From: Acetobacter ascendens
GTDB taxonomy: Bacteria > Pseudomonadota > Alphaproteobacteria > Acetobacterales > Acetobacteraceae
Assembly (NCBI RefSeq): GCF_001766235.1
Contig: NZ_CP015164.1
Coordinates: 1,949,001-2,013,000 of the forward strand
Direction: 5' to 3'
DNA length: 64,000 nucleotides
The translations under genes were made by a program, and so were the position numbers. Of the stretch, positions 54,360-62,722 are shown one piece after another; the first letter of the stretch is position 1, and each line of letters opens with the position of its first letter. The notes under the pieces were generated by a model. That model saw only the letters and a list, made by a program, of their open reading frames with translations. It had not been told where the DNA came from and did no database searches.

Positions 54360-55478
54360 ATGAGCGGTGCCGTTTCTTACCCCAACCACCATAAACCTGC
54401 GCACATTCGGCCCATCAAACCTCATGGCATACATGAGATAAAAGAACACAAAATTCACCATGGTGACTGCCTAGCTACGCTTGATAAAATCCAGTCAAAA
54501 TCTGTAGATGTAATAATTACATCTCCACCTTATAATATAAATTTATCTTATAATTCATACAATGATAACAAAACGGAATTAGAATATTTAGAATGGATGG
54601 AGCATTTATTTAAACGACTCAAACGAGTTTTAAAAGATGATGGATCTTTTTTCCTGAATATTTCAGGATCAAGCCGCCAACCATGGCTGCCATTTCTGAT
54701 TACGACTCGTCTCAAAGAATACTTTGAACTACAAAATCATATTGTATGGGTCAAATCCATTGCAGTCGATCGCGAAACAAGTGGTCACTTCAAACCGATC
54801 TCTGGTGCTCGCTTCACACACCACAATCACGAACATATCTTTCACCTCACAAAAAAAGGTGACGTAAAGCTTGATCGCCTATCAATAGGCGTTCCATTTG
54901 CTGACAAGAGCAATATCAACCGCTTTGGTCATAAAGCAGACATACGTTGTCGTGGTAATACTTGGTTCATTCCTTATAGAACGGTAAATAGCAAAGCAAA
55001 AAAATTCTCGCACCCAGGAACCTTCCCTATAGAATTACCATTGTGGTGTATTTTTTTACATGGGAAGAAAAATCCCACCGTATTGGATCCTTTTCTTGGA
55101 GCAGGAAGCACTTTAGTCGCTGCCGATTTTTCAGGAGGCAAAGGTATTGGAATTGAGATAGACGATACCTATGTAAAGACAGCAGTGCAACGGCTAAAGG
55201 ATTCCATTATGACATCCAAAAAAGTTACTTTAAACAAAGAAGAAATGGATCTCCTTTTACTTCAAGATCCTGAAACAAGGAAAGATGGGGGCTTCCAAAG
55301 CTTACTAGTAAGCTTACAAGAGCGCCTCAACAAGACAACTGGCGACCTTACTCTGGAAGATTCTGACTTAGAACGCATTCCTAAATATGCTTTTAATTAC
55401 AACCAAGGCGGCTGGGAAGAGCGGCTAAAAGATATTTTCGGCCGTGTCCTGGGAGCAGATCTCGGTAAAACGAGTTAG
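54360..55478 (+). CDS. DNA methyltransferase (beta class, TSPPY motif)
   Basis: 372 residues. The catalytic motif IV is TSPPYN (near residue 60), preceded by the start of the target region, and the SAM-binding motif I, LDPFLGAGSTLVAADF, is near the C-terminal end, as in beta-class N4-cytosine or N6-adenine methyltransferases. TSPPY favours N4-cytosine or adenine without deciding. GGAGAG eight bases upstream supports ATG at 54360 over a GTG at 54345. No restriction endonuclease gene is adjacent; it is convergent with a second methylase-like gene. Confidence 0.85.
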   Translation: MSGAVSYPNHHKPAHIRPIKPHGIHEIKEHKIHHGDCLATLDKIQSKSVDVIITSPPYNINLSYNSYNDNKTELEYLEWMEHLFKRLKRVLKDDGSFFLNISGSSRQPWLPFLITTRLKEYFELQNHIVWVKSIAVDRETSGHFKPISGARFTHHNHEHIFHLTKKGDVKLDRLSIGVPFADKSNINRFGHKADIRCRGNTWFIPYRTVNSKAKKFSHPGTFPIELPLWCIFLHGKKNPTVLDPFLGAGSTLVAADFSGGKGIGIEIDDTYVKTAVQRLKDSIMTSKKVTLNKEEMDLLLLQDPETRKDGGFQSLLVSLQERLNKTTGDLTLEDSDLERIPKYAFNYNQGGWEERLKDIFGRVLGADLGKTS

Positions 55479-55479
55479 T

Positions 55480-56061
55480 CTAATTCTTTCGAAATATAGT
55501 AATTCCTCGGAAGCGATGATTGGTACTTTTCCACATACCAATCGTCGCTTCGACCGTGAATTGATCTTTCCTGTACATTGGCAAAACTTGGTCTAACCAA
55601 ACAATATGTGTTCCAGAACGCAGACGCTGCAAGGCTCGCATAACTTTGTTACGTTTGACCATAGTTGTGCCGTAATGCTCACAATCTTCCACAGAATACG
55701 GTGGATCTGCCAGTACAAGATCGTATTTTTCTAATGGAACCGTTTCAAGTGTTTGTGCATCATCAAGGAAAGTTGGATTAACGTCTGGGTTAATGTCTAC
55801 AGTATCTCCAGGAAAAGCTTCCAGATCTACTTTGCCACTAAAAACGTGCAAGGTTGAAACTTTATCTGGAAATAACGCCTTGATCCTCCGCAGGTAAGTA
55901 GGGGGATACCCACCATAGTAAGAAGACTTTACGCGATAATTATTACCCATGATCCAAGTGCCGACCACACGCTCATCTTCTCCCATAAAAATATTTTCAG
56001 GAAAGCCTGTTTCTCGGATATAATTTTGGATACGATCCTGCCACGTAAGAGCGGACTTCAT
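55480..56061 (-). CDS. Small DNA adenine-methylase-like protein (DPPY)
   Basis: 193 residues. It carries LVLADPPYSVEDCEHYG (motif IV of adenine methyltransferases) and a probable SAM site in STLHVFSGKVDLEAFPGDTVDINPDV. It ends one base from the convergent methylase gene. It resembles phage-type methyltransferases that act alone; the target is unknown. Confidence 0.7.
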   Translation of the reverse strand: MKSALTWQDRIQNYIRETGFPENIFMGEDERVVGTWIMGNNYRVKSSYYGGYPPTYLRRIKALFPDKVSTLHVFSGKVDLEAFPGDTVDINPDVNPTFLDDAQTLETVPLEKYDLVLADPPYSVEDCEHYGTTMVKRNKVMRALQRLRSGTHIVWLDQVLPMYRKDQFTVEATIGMWKSTNHRFRGITIFRKN

Positions 56062-56233
56062 TTATTTCACCACACCTTCTTATTGATGCGGATCTCTTAC
56101 AAGGTGTATTTTATTTCTCCAAATTTTACCCTTTTTCCTATTATTTTTGAATTTGCTAATTCTCAATTAACCGTTTGAAATAAAACAATATAAAGTGATT
56201 TTCCTCTCTCCACGAAAATTAATTAATAGTAAA

Positions 56234-57292
56234 TCATTCATTACCCGATGAAAGTAACTTCTCCGGCCCAACAAGCCGCAGCATAGCCTCCTCAGCCACC
56301 ACACGCTGTCTCACGCCTTTGGTGTATCGTTCCACCTCTGCCAGTGATTGATGGCCGGTGATGGATGCAATCTGGTGAGGTGTGCAGCCTGCTTCTGCCA
56401 TGCGGCGTGCAGCTGCTTTGCGCAAACCATGCGGGCCTAGTTTTGCCTGCACGCCTGCCTTGATGGCGCATTCCTTAAACCAGTTATAAAATGCGTTCCC
56501 ACTGGCGAATGGCTTGCCGGTCTGTGTCACCAGAAAAGCCTGCTCACCACATGGGCCGGCTTCAATAGCCGCCAGTAGCTGTGGGTGCATGGGAATAAAC
56601 AGATGCGCTTCGGTTTTCTCCTGCACCACCTCTATGCTGCCGTTATGAATGTTCTTTGGCCCCATGCAGATCACGTCACTACGGCGCTGCCCTGTATAAA
56701 GTAGCAATGCGAGTGCCAAACGGGCACGTGTTCCTAACGGCCATCGGGCTTCAAAAGCCTCTATGTCGGCCTCTGACCATGTGGGGAACGGCTTCTTCTT
56801 GTATTTCAGCTTCTTGATATCCCGCACGGGATTATCCGTCCGCCATCCATGATCAAATGCAAACTGGAACATCTGCCGCAGGACGTTGCGCAAGGCATTG
56901 GCTTGCGCTGGTGTGCGGCTCATGCTTTCCAGTATCGCACGGATATGTCGGGGCTCGGCTGTTTTCACCATCTTGTTGCCGTGGATCTCGACAAAGCTGT
57001 CGATCAGGCGCCTGTAAGATTTCTGCGATGGTGCTTTCAGCTCCTTAAACTGGTTGGATTTACGCCAGGCAACGGCCAGCGCTTTCATGCTGCCCGGTAA
57101 TGTACCAGAAGCACCCACCTCTTCCCGCTCTTCGCGCAAGGCTTCGGCATACGCACGCATGAACTCATCCGAACCTAACCGGCCCGGCAGTTCCTTGCGT
57201 GGGTATCCCTCTCTGCGGAAGTAGTAATAGGTTTTGCGCTTGCTGCGGATTACCTGGACGAAATCAAGCTTTAGTCTGGCCATCAGTCCCAA
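56234..57292 (-). CDS. Tyrosine-recombinase integrase
   Basis: 352 residues with a SAM-like N-terminal core-binding domain (ALAVAWRKSNQFKELKAPSQKSYRRLIDSF) and a catalytic domain holding Arg in LYTGQRRSDVI, HGLRKAAARRMAE (His-x2-Arg), and Tyr in SLAEVERYTKGVRQ. All catalytic residues are present. It overlaps the excisionase by 10 bases. The nearby tRNA-Ala is the probable integration site. Confidence 0.92.
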   Translation of the reverse strand: MGLMARLKLDFVQVIRSKRKTYYYFRREGYPRKELPGRLGSDEFMRAYAEALREEREEVGASGTLPGSMKALAVAWRKSNQFKELKAPSQKSYRRLIDSFVEIHGNKMVKTAEPRHIRAILESMSRTPAQANALRNVLRQMFQFAFDHGWRTDNPVRDIKKLKYKKKPFPTWSEADIEAFEARWPLGTRARLALALLLYTGQRRSDVICMGPKNIHNGSIEVVQEKTEAHLFIPMHPQLLAAIEAGPCGEQAFLVTQTGKPFASGNAFYNWFKECAIKAGVQAKLGPHGLRKAAARRMAEAGCTPHQIASITGHQSLAEVERYTKGVRQRVVAEEAMLRLVGPEKLLSSGNE

Positions 57293-57540
57293 TCGCTTGT
57301 TGGGAAATAGCCTTGACGCCTATCTTCTATCCACGCATCCAAATCATCCCGCACCCAACCTTTTATGGTTCCAGTAATGGGTATGGGCTTCGGCATTTTG
57401 CCGCTTGCCACGGCCTGATCCAGCATTGCTGGTGAAATATCCAGATACTGTGCTGCCTTTTCACGCCTCATGATGCGCGGCCAATCTGGCAGCATTGGTT
57501 TGGCTTTTGTGCGTACAGGCGCCTGTGCTGTCTGGCTCAT
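57283..57540 (-). CDS. Excisionase/AlpA-like helix-turn-helix protein
   Basis: 85 residues. A winged-helix MerR-type DNA-binding unit (MRREKAAQYLDISPAMLDQAVASGKMPKPIPITGTIKGWVRDDLDAWIEDRR), as in phage Xis or AlpA. It overlaps the integrase start and the preceding gene's stop, so they form one unit. Confidence 0.8.
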   Translation of the reverse strand: MSQTAQAPVRTKAKPMLPDWPRIMRREKAAQYLDISPAMLDQAVASGKMPKPIPITGTIKGWVRDDLDAWIEDRRQGYFPTSDWD

Positions 57541-57884
57541 GCCGCCCTCTCCTTTCGCGCTGCAATCAGCTCCACATCGTCTGCCCAGCCGATTATGCCG
57601 CGCTGTCCGTCTATTTCATCCTGTTCGCATTCAGGAAACCGGATGAGAAAGTTCCTGTCCTCTGTGGCTGTTATTTCAAACAGGCCATCATCCACCTTGC
57701 GCATTTCTAAAAACCATTCAGGCAAGCAGGGTGTTGTGCTTTTGCCCGATACAATCCAGCGGCCAGCCTTGCGCTCCTTGCTGCAATCAGGGAATTCAAT
57801 CTGATTGCCTGTGCGCTGGTCTGTTACCGTGCCTTGGTATCTGCCTGCCTGATTGCGCGTTAGTGCCGCCTGGTATCGGGGCAT
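57537..57884 (-). CDS. Hypothetical phage protein (115 residues)
   Basis: Starts MPRYQAALTRNQAG after GGAG; an upstream in-frame start would overlap the previous gene by 94 bases. Contains GTVTDQRTGNQIEFPDCS and RWIVSGKSTTPCLPEWFLEMRKVDDGLFEITATEDRNFLIRFPE. No family known. In the integrase unit. Confidence 0.6.
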   Translation of the reverse strand: MPRYQAALTRNQAGRYQGTVTDQRTGNQIEFPDCSKERKAGRWIVSGKSTTPCLPEWFLEMRKVDDGLFEITATEDRNFLIRFPECEQDEIDGQRGIIGWADDVELIAARKERAA

Positions 57885-58156
57885 TCCATGCACTCCGCCA
57901 GTGATCCATACTGCGGTTCGTCCGGCATGGCATCTGCAATCGGCACAATCCAAGCTGGTGGAAAGTTCAGTATCTGGCCATCAGCAAAAACTACCGTGTG
58001 TTTGACGGGTGTTTTTCCAAACATCAGCGTGCGTGTTTCGCGGCCAATGGTTGGGTATGCGTGCCGGCCTTTGCCGGATGGGTCTTTCACCACAACATCA
58101 CGGGCTACGGGAACAATGCGCATGCCAGGGAACGTGGCGGATTGTGTGTAGGTCAT
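57860..58156 (-). CDS. Hypothetical phage protein (98 residues)
   Basis: MTYTQSATFPGMRIVPVARD through VKHTVVFADGQILNFPPAWIVPIAD to PDTRRH. Its ATG overlaps the original stop of the next upstream gene (ATGA at 58153-58156), showing that they were once coupled. The IS at 58177 now separates it from that gene by about 900 bases, so transcription may be affected. Confidence 0.6.
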   Translation of the reverse strand: MTYTQSATFPGMRIVPVARDVVVKDPSGKGRHAYPTIGRETRTLMFGKTPVKHTVVFADGQILNFPPAWIVPIADAMPDEPQYGSLAECMECPDTRRH

Positions 58157-58176
58157 GGGGTATGATCCTTCTGTAA

Positions 58177-59081
58177 GAGCCCTTTTGGAAATTCGCTATG
58201 ATAGGTTTTCAAGAGGTTTTGAGCGTGATTCAAAGGCAGGATGTGGACGCCAGCACAACGAGGCCGCATGGCCGGAATTACACGCAAGACGAAACGCTAT
58301 CCGTCTGATCTGACAGATGAGGAATGGGAGCGCATAGCGCCTCTGATGCCCCCTGCGAACCGGCGTGGTCGGAAACGGACAACCGATTTCCGTGAGATCA
58401 TCAATGCTCTGCGCTATCTCGTGCGCTCAGGCTGCGGTTGGGAGATGCTTCCGGTTCATTTTGGCCCATGGCAAACGGTTTACTGGTGGTTCCGCAGGCT
58501 GATGCGCCGTTTCCTGTTCCAGACCATTCATGATGTCTGTCTGATGCTCGATCGTGAAGCGACAGGACGCGAAACCAGTCCATCGGGTGGTGTCATTGAT
58601 AGCCAGAGTATCAAGGCACCCCACGCAAAGACACGTGGTTATGACGCAGGCAAGAAGATCGTCGGTCGGAAACGTCACATCGCAGTTGATACGGATGGCC
58701 GCCTTCTCCTGGTCCAGCTGACAACAGCCGATATTTCGGACAGTGCAGGAGGACAGATGATCCTTGATGCCATTCGTAAACGCTGGCCTTGGGTGAAGCA
58801 CCTGTTTGCCGATGGAGCCTATGACCGTCTCCAGTTGATGGATAAGGCCACGTTTCTCGACTTCACAGTCGAGATCATCCGGCGGTCAGAGACAGCAAAA
58901 GGGTTTGAAATCCTGCCGCGTCGGTGGGTTGTGGAACGGACCTTCGGTTGGATGATCCGCTGGCGTCGCCTTGTAAAGGACTACGAACAGCGGATCGACG
59001 TCGCAGAGGCCATGATCCACATCGCCATGGGAAGCCTCATGCTACGCCGAAACGCTCATCCGTGAATTTCCAAAAGGGCTC
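58177..59081 (+). mobile_element. IS5-family (IS1031-like) element, intact
   Basis: 905 bp with ends GAGCCCTTTTGGAAATTC and its complement, flanked by TAA on both sides (58174-58176, 59082-59084). It is nearly identical to the truncated copy at 19838. Confidence 0.93.
58241..59065 (+). CDS. IS5-family transposase (IS1031-like)
   Basis: 274 residues. N-terminal DUF4096-type domain (YPSDLTDEEWERIAPLMPP), then the DDE domain: Asp in GGVIDSQSIKAPH, Asp in LFADGAYDR, Glu in RRWVVERTFGWMIRWRRL. Complete. Confidence 0.93.
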   Translation: MWTPAQRGRMAGITRKTKRYPSDLTDEEWERIAPLMPPANRRGRKRTTDFREIINALRYLVRSGCGWEMLPVHFGPWQTVYWWFRRLMRRFLFQTIHDVCLMLDREATGRETSPSGGVIDSQSIKAPHAKTRGYDAGKKIVGRKRHIAVDTDGRLLLVQLTTADISDSAGGQMILDAIRKRWPWVKHLFADGAYDRLQLMDKATFLDFTVEIIRRSETAKGFEILPRRWVVERTFGWMIRWRRLVKDYEQRIDVAEAMIHIAMGSLMLRRNAHP

Positions 59082-59413
59082 TAAGAATGGTGAGTGTGAG
59101 ATGCTTTCCATCCATTCATCCAGAGCGGCCACAGTAAACAGGCCATTGCCTTCAACTATGGTGCAGCGCGGGCCTTTGCCTTTTTCACATAGGCCGTGAA
59201 AGGTATCTGGTTGCAGGCCGCAATACAGGGCTGCCAAGCCAAAGCCTACGTACCGGGTGGCATCTGCGCCGCTTTCTTCCAGCGCGGTATCCACCAGTTT
59301 CAGGGCAGCGCGCTGCACGCGGGCGGCCTGCATGGCGTTTGGTGTGGGTAATGTTGGGTCTAGCAGCGGGCCAATGGCCGTGATCAGCTGCGATGCAGCA
59401 CGGGAGCGCTCTA

Positions 59414-60277
59414 CGGCGTGTCGTCAGTTAAGCAGGATGATGATTGAGGCGAACTGCACGGCTGCGAGGAAGGTCGATTTCAGTTTATCGTAGCGGGTTG
59501 CGATAGCGCGAAACTGCTTGAGTTTATTGAAGAACCTCTCAACAAGGTTCCGTTCGCGGTAGAGAGAAAAATCGGTTTTCCGTCGTGTCGTTCTGTTGCG
59601 TTTTGGCGGGATGACCGGGGTAATCCCGCGCTGTATCAGCCGATCGATCAACCTGTCCGCGTCATACGCCTTGTCAGCAAGGAAAGCATCCGGTTCGATG
59701 TTTTCCAGAAGTGGTTCTGCCTGGGTGATATCGGCATCCTGTCCCGGTGTGATGCCGAGTTCCACTGGATTGCCCAGAGCGTCGCAGATGGCATGGATCT
59801 TTGTAGTTAGCCCGCCTCGTGATCGTCCGATGGCCTGATCCGTGCCCCTTTTTTGAGAGCTCCGGCACTATGCTGATGCGCTCGGACAATTGTGCTGTCG
59901 ATCATCATGTATTCGTTGTCGTAATCAGCGGCCAGATAACGAAATATCCGTTCGATGACGCCGCTTTCACACCAGCGGCGCAGACGCCGGTGCACGTTTT
60001 TCCAGTCACCGAAACGGGCAGGAAGGTCGCGCCATGGAATACCCGCGCGATAGCGATACAACACCGCCTCCACGAACAGACGGTTGTTCACCGCAGTGCC
60101 GCCGACATAGCCTTCTCGACCAGGAAGAAGATCCTTTATCCGCTCCCACTGGTCATCGCGTAAACTATAGCGCCGCATCTGTCTGTCTCCCCAAAAAAAC
60201 GGGAAAACAGTCAGCACACGCAGACACAAAGTACAACCCTCACGTGCCACTCTCAGGGCTTAACTGACGACACGCCG
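59414..60277 (-). mobile_element. IS5-family (IS427-like) element, intact
   Basis: 864 bp, ends CGGCGTGTCGTCAGTTAAGC and its complement, TA duplicated (59412-59413, 60278-60279). The reference copy for the altered one at 42470 and the half copy at 25101. Confidence 0.93.
59424..60178 (-). CDS. IS427-type transposase made by programmed frameshift
   Basis: OrfA (60178 to 59807) encodes MRRYSLRDDQWERIKDLLPG and the first Asp (MMIDSTIVRAHQH), and ends after IRPSDDHEAG. OrfB, in another frame to 59424, holds GLTTKIHAICDALG, the second Asp (FLADKAYDADRL) and Glu (RNLVERFFNKLKQF). The A6G run in CTCAAAAAAGGGGC (minus strand, about 59849-59863) is the expected slippage site. Confidence 0.88.
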
Positions 60278-60358
60278 TAGCGCAGCATCCGATACCGTGC
60301 GGAGTTCCGCAATAAGTGTCATTCATTCCTCCATCGCGTCATGGCGATAGAGGAATAC

Positions 60359-60371
60359 TAGGCATTGCCTA
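60359..60371. promoter_or_regulatory. Repressor operator, left site 1
   Basis: TAGGCATTGCCTA: perfect 6-base arms round one base. Upstream of the leftward operon that begins at 60322. Confidence 0.75.
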
Positions 60372-60384
60372 CTTAGTCAGTCAA

Positions 60385-60397
60385 TAGGCAATGCCTA
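60385..60397. promoter_or_regulatory. Repressor operator, left site 2
   Basis: TAGGCAATGCCTA, the same palindrome, 26 bases centre to centre from the first. It covers the stop codon of the lipoprotein gene. Confidence 0.75.
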
Positions 60398-60655
60398 GTT
60401 TTTCATCCAAGGTTTATAACCTTTGGAGAAATAGCACTTCTGCATGAGGGATTTTCTAGGCCCAATTTGATCAAGAGTGCCTGTTAATGTCTCTCTTGGA
60501 GGGCCGAGTATTTGCGCCACCTGCAGTTCACAAGCTGCCTTATCTTGTGGGCTAACATCAGGGTAATAGACATTATCGTATGAATTCGATCTATTCCCGC
60601 CACATCCAGAAAGTAAAAGCATTACACCAACAGCGTATAAAAACTTTCCATTCAT
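60395..60655 (-). CDS. Lipoprotein co-transcribed with the CI repressor
   Basis: 86 residues. Signal with lipobox LLLSGC at about 14-19; mature part has QDKAACELQVAQILGPPRETL and SLMQKCYFSKGYKPW. It starts four bases after the repressor stop, so it should be made in the lysogen. Small lipoproteins in this place are often superinfection-exclusion proteins; no homologue is recognised, so the role is inferred from position. Confidence 0.7.
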   Translation of the reverse strand: MNGKFLYAVGVMLLLSGCGGNRSNSYDNVYYPDVSPQDKAACELQVAQILGPPRETLTGTLDQIGPRKSLMQKCYFSKGYKPWMKN

Positions 60656-60659
60656 GAAA

Positions 60660-61301
60660 TTATCCTAACATATGAAAATCAATAGGCGCTGCCCATTCTA
60701 TTTCTGGATTATAAATAGGTGGAACCATTGGATTTACTGACGTTAATACAAATGAACCGGGCTCTGGCCCTGCTGCAACGGTTTTCAACACAACTTGGCC
60801 ATCTGATAATTTGGCTACAATATCGCGCCCGATAAATTTTAAGCCCAAGCATGGCCGTCCAGGTAAGCGAATGCCTATTACTTCACCTGGTCTGTAACGG
60901 GGCACCATAGATTCCCCGGTAACTCGCAGCACTATCCCATCGTATATTGGGAATGGCAGATGCACTTCGCCATCTTCTTGAATGTCCCCATTTTCAAAGA
61001 TAACTACACGATCAGCTCCAGCGACAAACCCTGACACAGGAAGCCGCAACGATGGGTTACCATCACAGTTAGAGTGACGTAATGCTTCTTTGGGAGATCC
61101 TAAGTCGTTCCCACACAGCTCTTCTAACGAAACATTATAAAGAGCAGCTAAAGCTGACAGCCGTTCTAGGGAAGGTTTGCTGCGACCTATTTCCCATTGC
61201 GCGACTGAGGCTGGTGCGATGCCTAACGCCCTCGCGACCTTTGCTTGAGAAAGGCGTGTTGCATTACGAAACCGCTTCAGTCGTTCAGGCCATGTATCCA
61301 T
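60660..61301 (-). CDS. CI-type phage repressor (HTH plus S24 peptidase)
   Basis: 213 residues. Helix-turn-helix at about 10-65 (TRLSQAKVARALGIAPASVAQWEIGRSKPSLERLSAL) and a LexA/S24 domain with the nucleophile Ser in VTGESMVPRYRPGEVIGIR and a Lys in DGQVVLKTV. It should bind the TAGGCA-n-TGCCTA sites on both sides and be inactivated by RecA-promoted self-cleavage. Divergent from the Cro-like gene. Confidence 0.88.
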   Translation of the reverse strand: MDTWPERLKRFRNATRLSQAKVARALGIAPASVAQWEIGRSKPSLERLSALAALYNVSLEELCGNDLGSPKEALRHSNCDGNPSLRLPVSGFVAGADRVVIFENGDIQEDGEVHLPFPIYDGIVLRVTGESMVPRYRPGEVIGIRLPGRPCLGLKFIGRDIVAKLSDGQVVLKTVAAGPEPGSFVLTSVNPMVPPIYNPEIEWAAPIDFHMLG

Positions 61302-61316
61302 AATTTTTTATATCAG

Positions 61317-61375
61317 TAGGAAACGCCTACTATCACCTAGCATTTGCCTATTGCATTATTGCTAGGCATTGCCTA
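61317..61375. promoter_or_regulatory. Three repressor operators between CI and Cro-like genes
   Basis: Three 13-base sites: TAGGAAACGCCTA (61317-61329), TAGCATTTGCCTA (61338-61350) and TAGGCATTGCCTA (61363-61375), centres 21 and 25 bases apart. The first two have one weaker arm. Together with the two left sites they form a lambda-like OR/OL system. Confidence 0.78.
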
Positions 61376-61385
61376 TTGGTTGGAT

Positions 61386-61637
61386 ATGAAAGAAGCGGTT
61401 GTAGATAGAGCGATCAAATTGGCAGGCGGCCCTACTGAATTGGCTCGGCGTCTCAATATTAAGGCGCCGTCTATCCATTCATGGCGCAAAATCCCGCCAA
61501 AACGAGTGCTTACTGTTGCAGAAATCACAGGCATTCCGCCTTGGGAGCTGCGACCAGATCTATACCCTTCTCCAGAAAATTCGACCGGCATCCTGCGTGC
61601 CGATCCGCAAATACAAATTGAGGGTGAACTCGCATGA
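61386..61637 (+). CDS. Cro-like (YdaS-type) regulator
   Basis: 83 residues: VVDRAIKLAGGPTELARRLNIKAPSIHSWRKIPPKRVLTVAEITGIPPWELRPDLYP, a YdaS/Cro helix-turn-helix. The start at 61386 is chosen because upstream in-frame codons lie in the operators. It overlaps the next gene by ATGA. First gene of the rightward early operon. Confidence 0.82.
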   Translation: MKEAVVDRAIKLAGGPTELARRLNIKAPSIHSWRKIPPKRVLTVAEITGIPPWELRPDLYPSPENSTGILRADPQIQIEGELA

Positions 61638-61954
61638 ACCATAACCAGAGCAGTACGCCCAAGCCCTCACCCTGTCAGCCGGAATCGTTTCGGGCGTTTA
61701 AGGCCGAATTACGCGTGCACTGGCAAATGTCTGCTTTCAGAATGGCGTTCATGCCGCCACGCATGATGCCAGATGTACCAGACCTAAGGTGTCAAACTGA
61801 AGGGATAGCTAATCCAACATTGCTATTTCGCTCCGTGCGTGATGGTGAAAGCAATTCTTCACGCCTTATATGGAAACGCTATACCTCATGGCGGGCTTTT
61901 TTCCGGCATGTGCATATCTTGGGTTTCCCTGCTCTTTATCTGCGGGGCCACTGA
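61634..61954 (+). CDS. Hypothetical phage protein (106 residues)
   Basis: ATGA overlap with the Cro-like gene gives a coupled start. FRAFKAELRVHWQMSAFRMAFMPPRMMPDVPDL is the only folded-looking part; the C-terminus (WRAFFRHVHILGFPALYLRGH) is less protein-like. Family unknown. Confidence 0.45.
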   Translation: MNHNQSSTPKPSPCQPESFRAFKAELRVHWQMSAFRMAFMPPRMMPDVPDLRCQTEGIANPTLLFRSVRDGESNSSRLIWKRYTSWRAFFRHVHILGFPALYLRGH

Positions 61955-62145
61955 GATGTCAGTTTATCTACAGCCTCTTTCCCGCGCGTGCATTCCGTCC
62001 AAGAGCCATCTTCTGGGTGCTCTTCATGCCACTTTATGCATGAAACCGTTGCCCAGTCGTTTTCTCGTTGGAAAGTGGATTTTGAATAGTTCCCGGCCAC
62101 TTCAAATCGTGCGCCACACTTTTCGCAAACGGCAATACCATACAT
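61936..62145 (-). CDS. Small zinc-ribbon-like protein on the opposite strand
   Basis: 69 residues: MYGIAVCEKCGARFEVAGNY, ending CIKWHEEHPEDGSWTECTRGKEAV. The CxxC start plus two further Cys look like a zinc ribbon. AAGGA lies nine bases before the ATG. It runs against the early operon, so it may be expressed in the lysogen. Confidence 0.45.
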   Translation of the reverse strand: MYGIAVCEKCGARFEVAGNYSKSTFQRENDWATVSCIKWHEEHPEDGSWTECTRGKEAVDKLTSQWPRR

Positions 62146-62242
62146 CGGAATCGTCCTTTTATGTTTTTGGGAAACACATAATGGACGTAGCTGGCAGCGG
62201 TATCAATGCTGCTGCCAGCACCCCTGCTGCGGATAATGCGCC

Positions 62243-62722
62243 ATGCTAACCGCAGCTATCAAAACTGCCACCCGCACAGCCATCAAAGCCTGTGGTGGGC
62301 TGGATTCAATATCTCGCGCTGTGCGTGTCGGCATCACGCAGCTGTCCGATTACTGCAACCGTGAAAAAGCGGCTGTGGTGCCGGTAGATGTTGCTGTCGA
62401 GTTGGATAAAGAAGCGCAAGAGCCGCTTATTCTTTCCGTTATGGCTCAGGCAGAAGGTTTTGCTCTGGTTCCGGTCAAGTTCGGCAACGGTCTGCTACCG
62501 CACGATATGGGCAAGTTTGCCAAGGCTACCAGTGAAGTTCTGCAAAAGGGCTTTGAAAGCATGGCAGATGGCAATGTGGATGTGCAGGAAGCACATGAAA
62601 TCCTCATACATGCGCAACGTGCCCGTACATCGCTGCATCATATTGAAGCCACAGCGCACAGGATCATCGCTGACGGCAAGCCGTTGCAGGTGAGCGTTGC
62701 AGATGGAGCAAGCATATCCTGA
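62243..62722 (+). CDS. CII-like phage regulatory protein candidate
   Basis: 159 residues. The start, AIKTATRTAIKACGGLDSISRAVRVGITQLSDYCNREKAAVVPVDVAVELDKEAQEPLIL, has a helix-turn-helix-like look typical of phage regulatory proteins; the second half is helical (GKFAKATSEVLQKGFESMADGNVDVQEAHEILIHAQRAR). Position after Cro suggests a CII-type regulator; no firm match. Confidence 0.6.
   Translation: MLTAAIKTATRTAIKACGGLDSISRAVRVGITQLSDYCNREKAAVVPVDVAVELDKEAQEPLILSVMAQAEGFALVPVKFGNGLLPHDMGKFAKATSEVLQKGFESMADGNVDVQEAHEILIHAQRARTSLHHIEATAHRIIADGKPLQVSVADGASIS

Larger units (their letters stand above)
58153..60322 (-). pseudogene. Phage gene interrupted by two different IS elements
   Basis: Start ATG at 60322 (GGAGG upstream): MTLIAELRTVSDAA, then the IS427-like element at 59414-60277 with TA duplicated; the frame resumes LERSRAASQLITAIGPLLDPT and MQAARVQRAALKLVDTALEES to AALDEWMESISHSPFL, then the 905-bp IS1031-like element with TAA duplicated; the last codons QKDHTP and the stop TGA lie at 58153-58173. 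Removing both elements restores a single frame of about 130 codons. No family recognised. Confidence 0.85.

Noticed and set aside
59807..60250. Two-frame transposase as a pseudogene
   Set aside because: The break is at an A6G slippage site and the same arrangement is usual in this IS group, so it is programmed frameshifting. The copy at 42470 is different because it has an additional shift.
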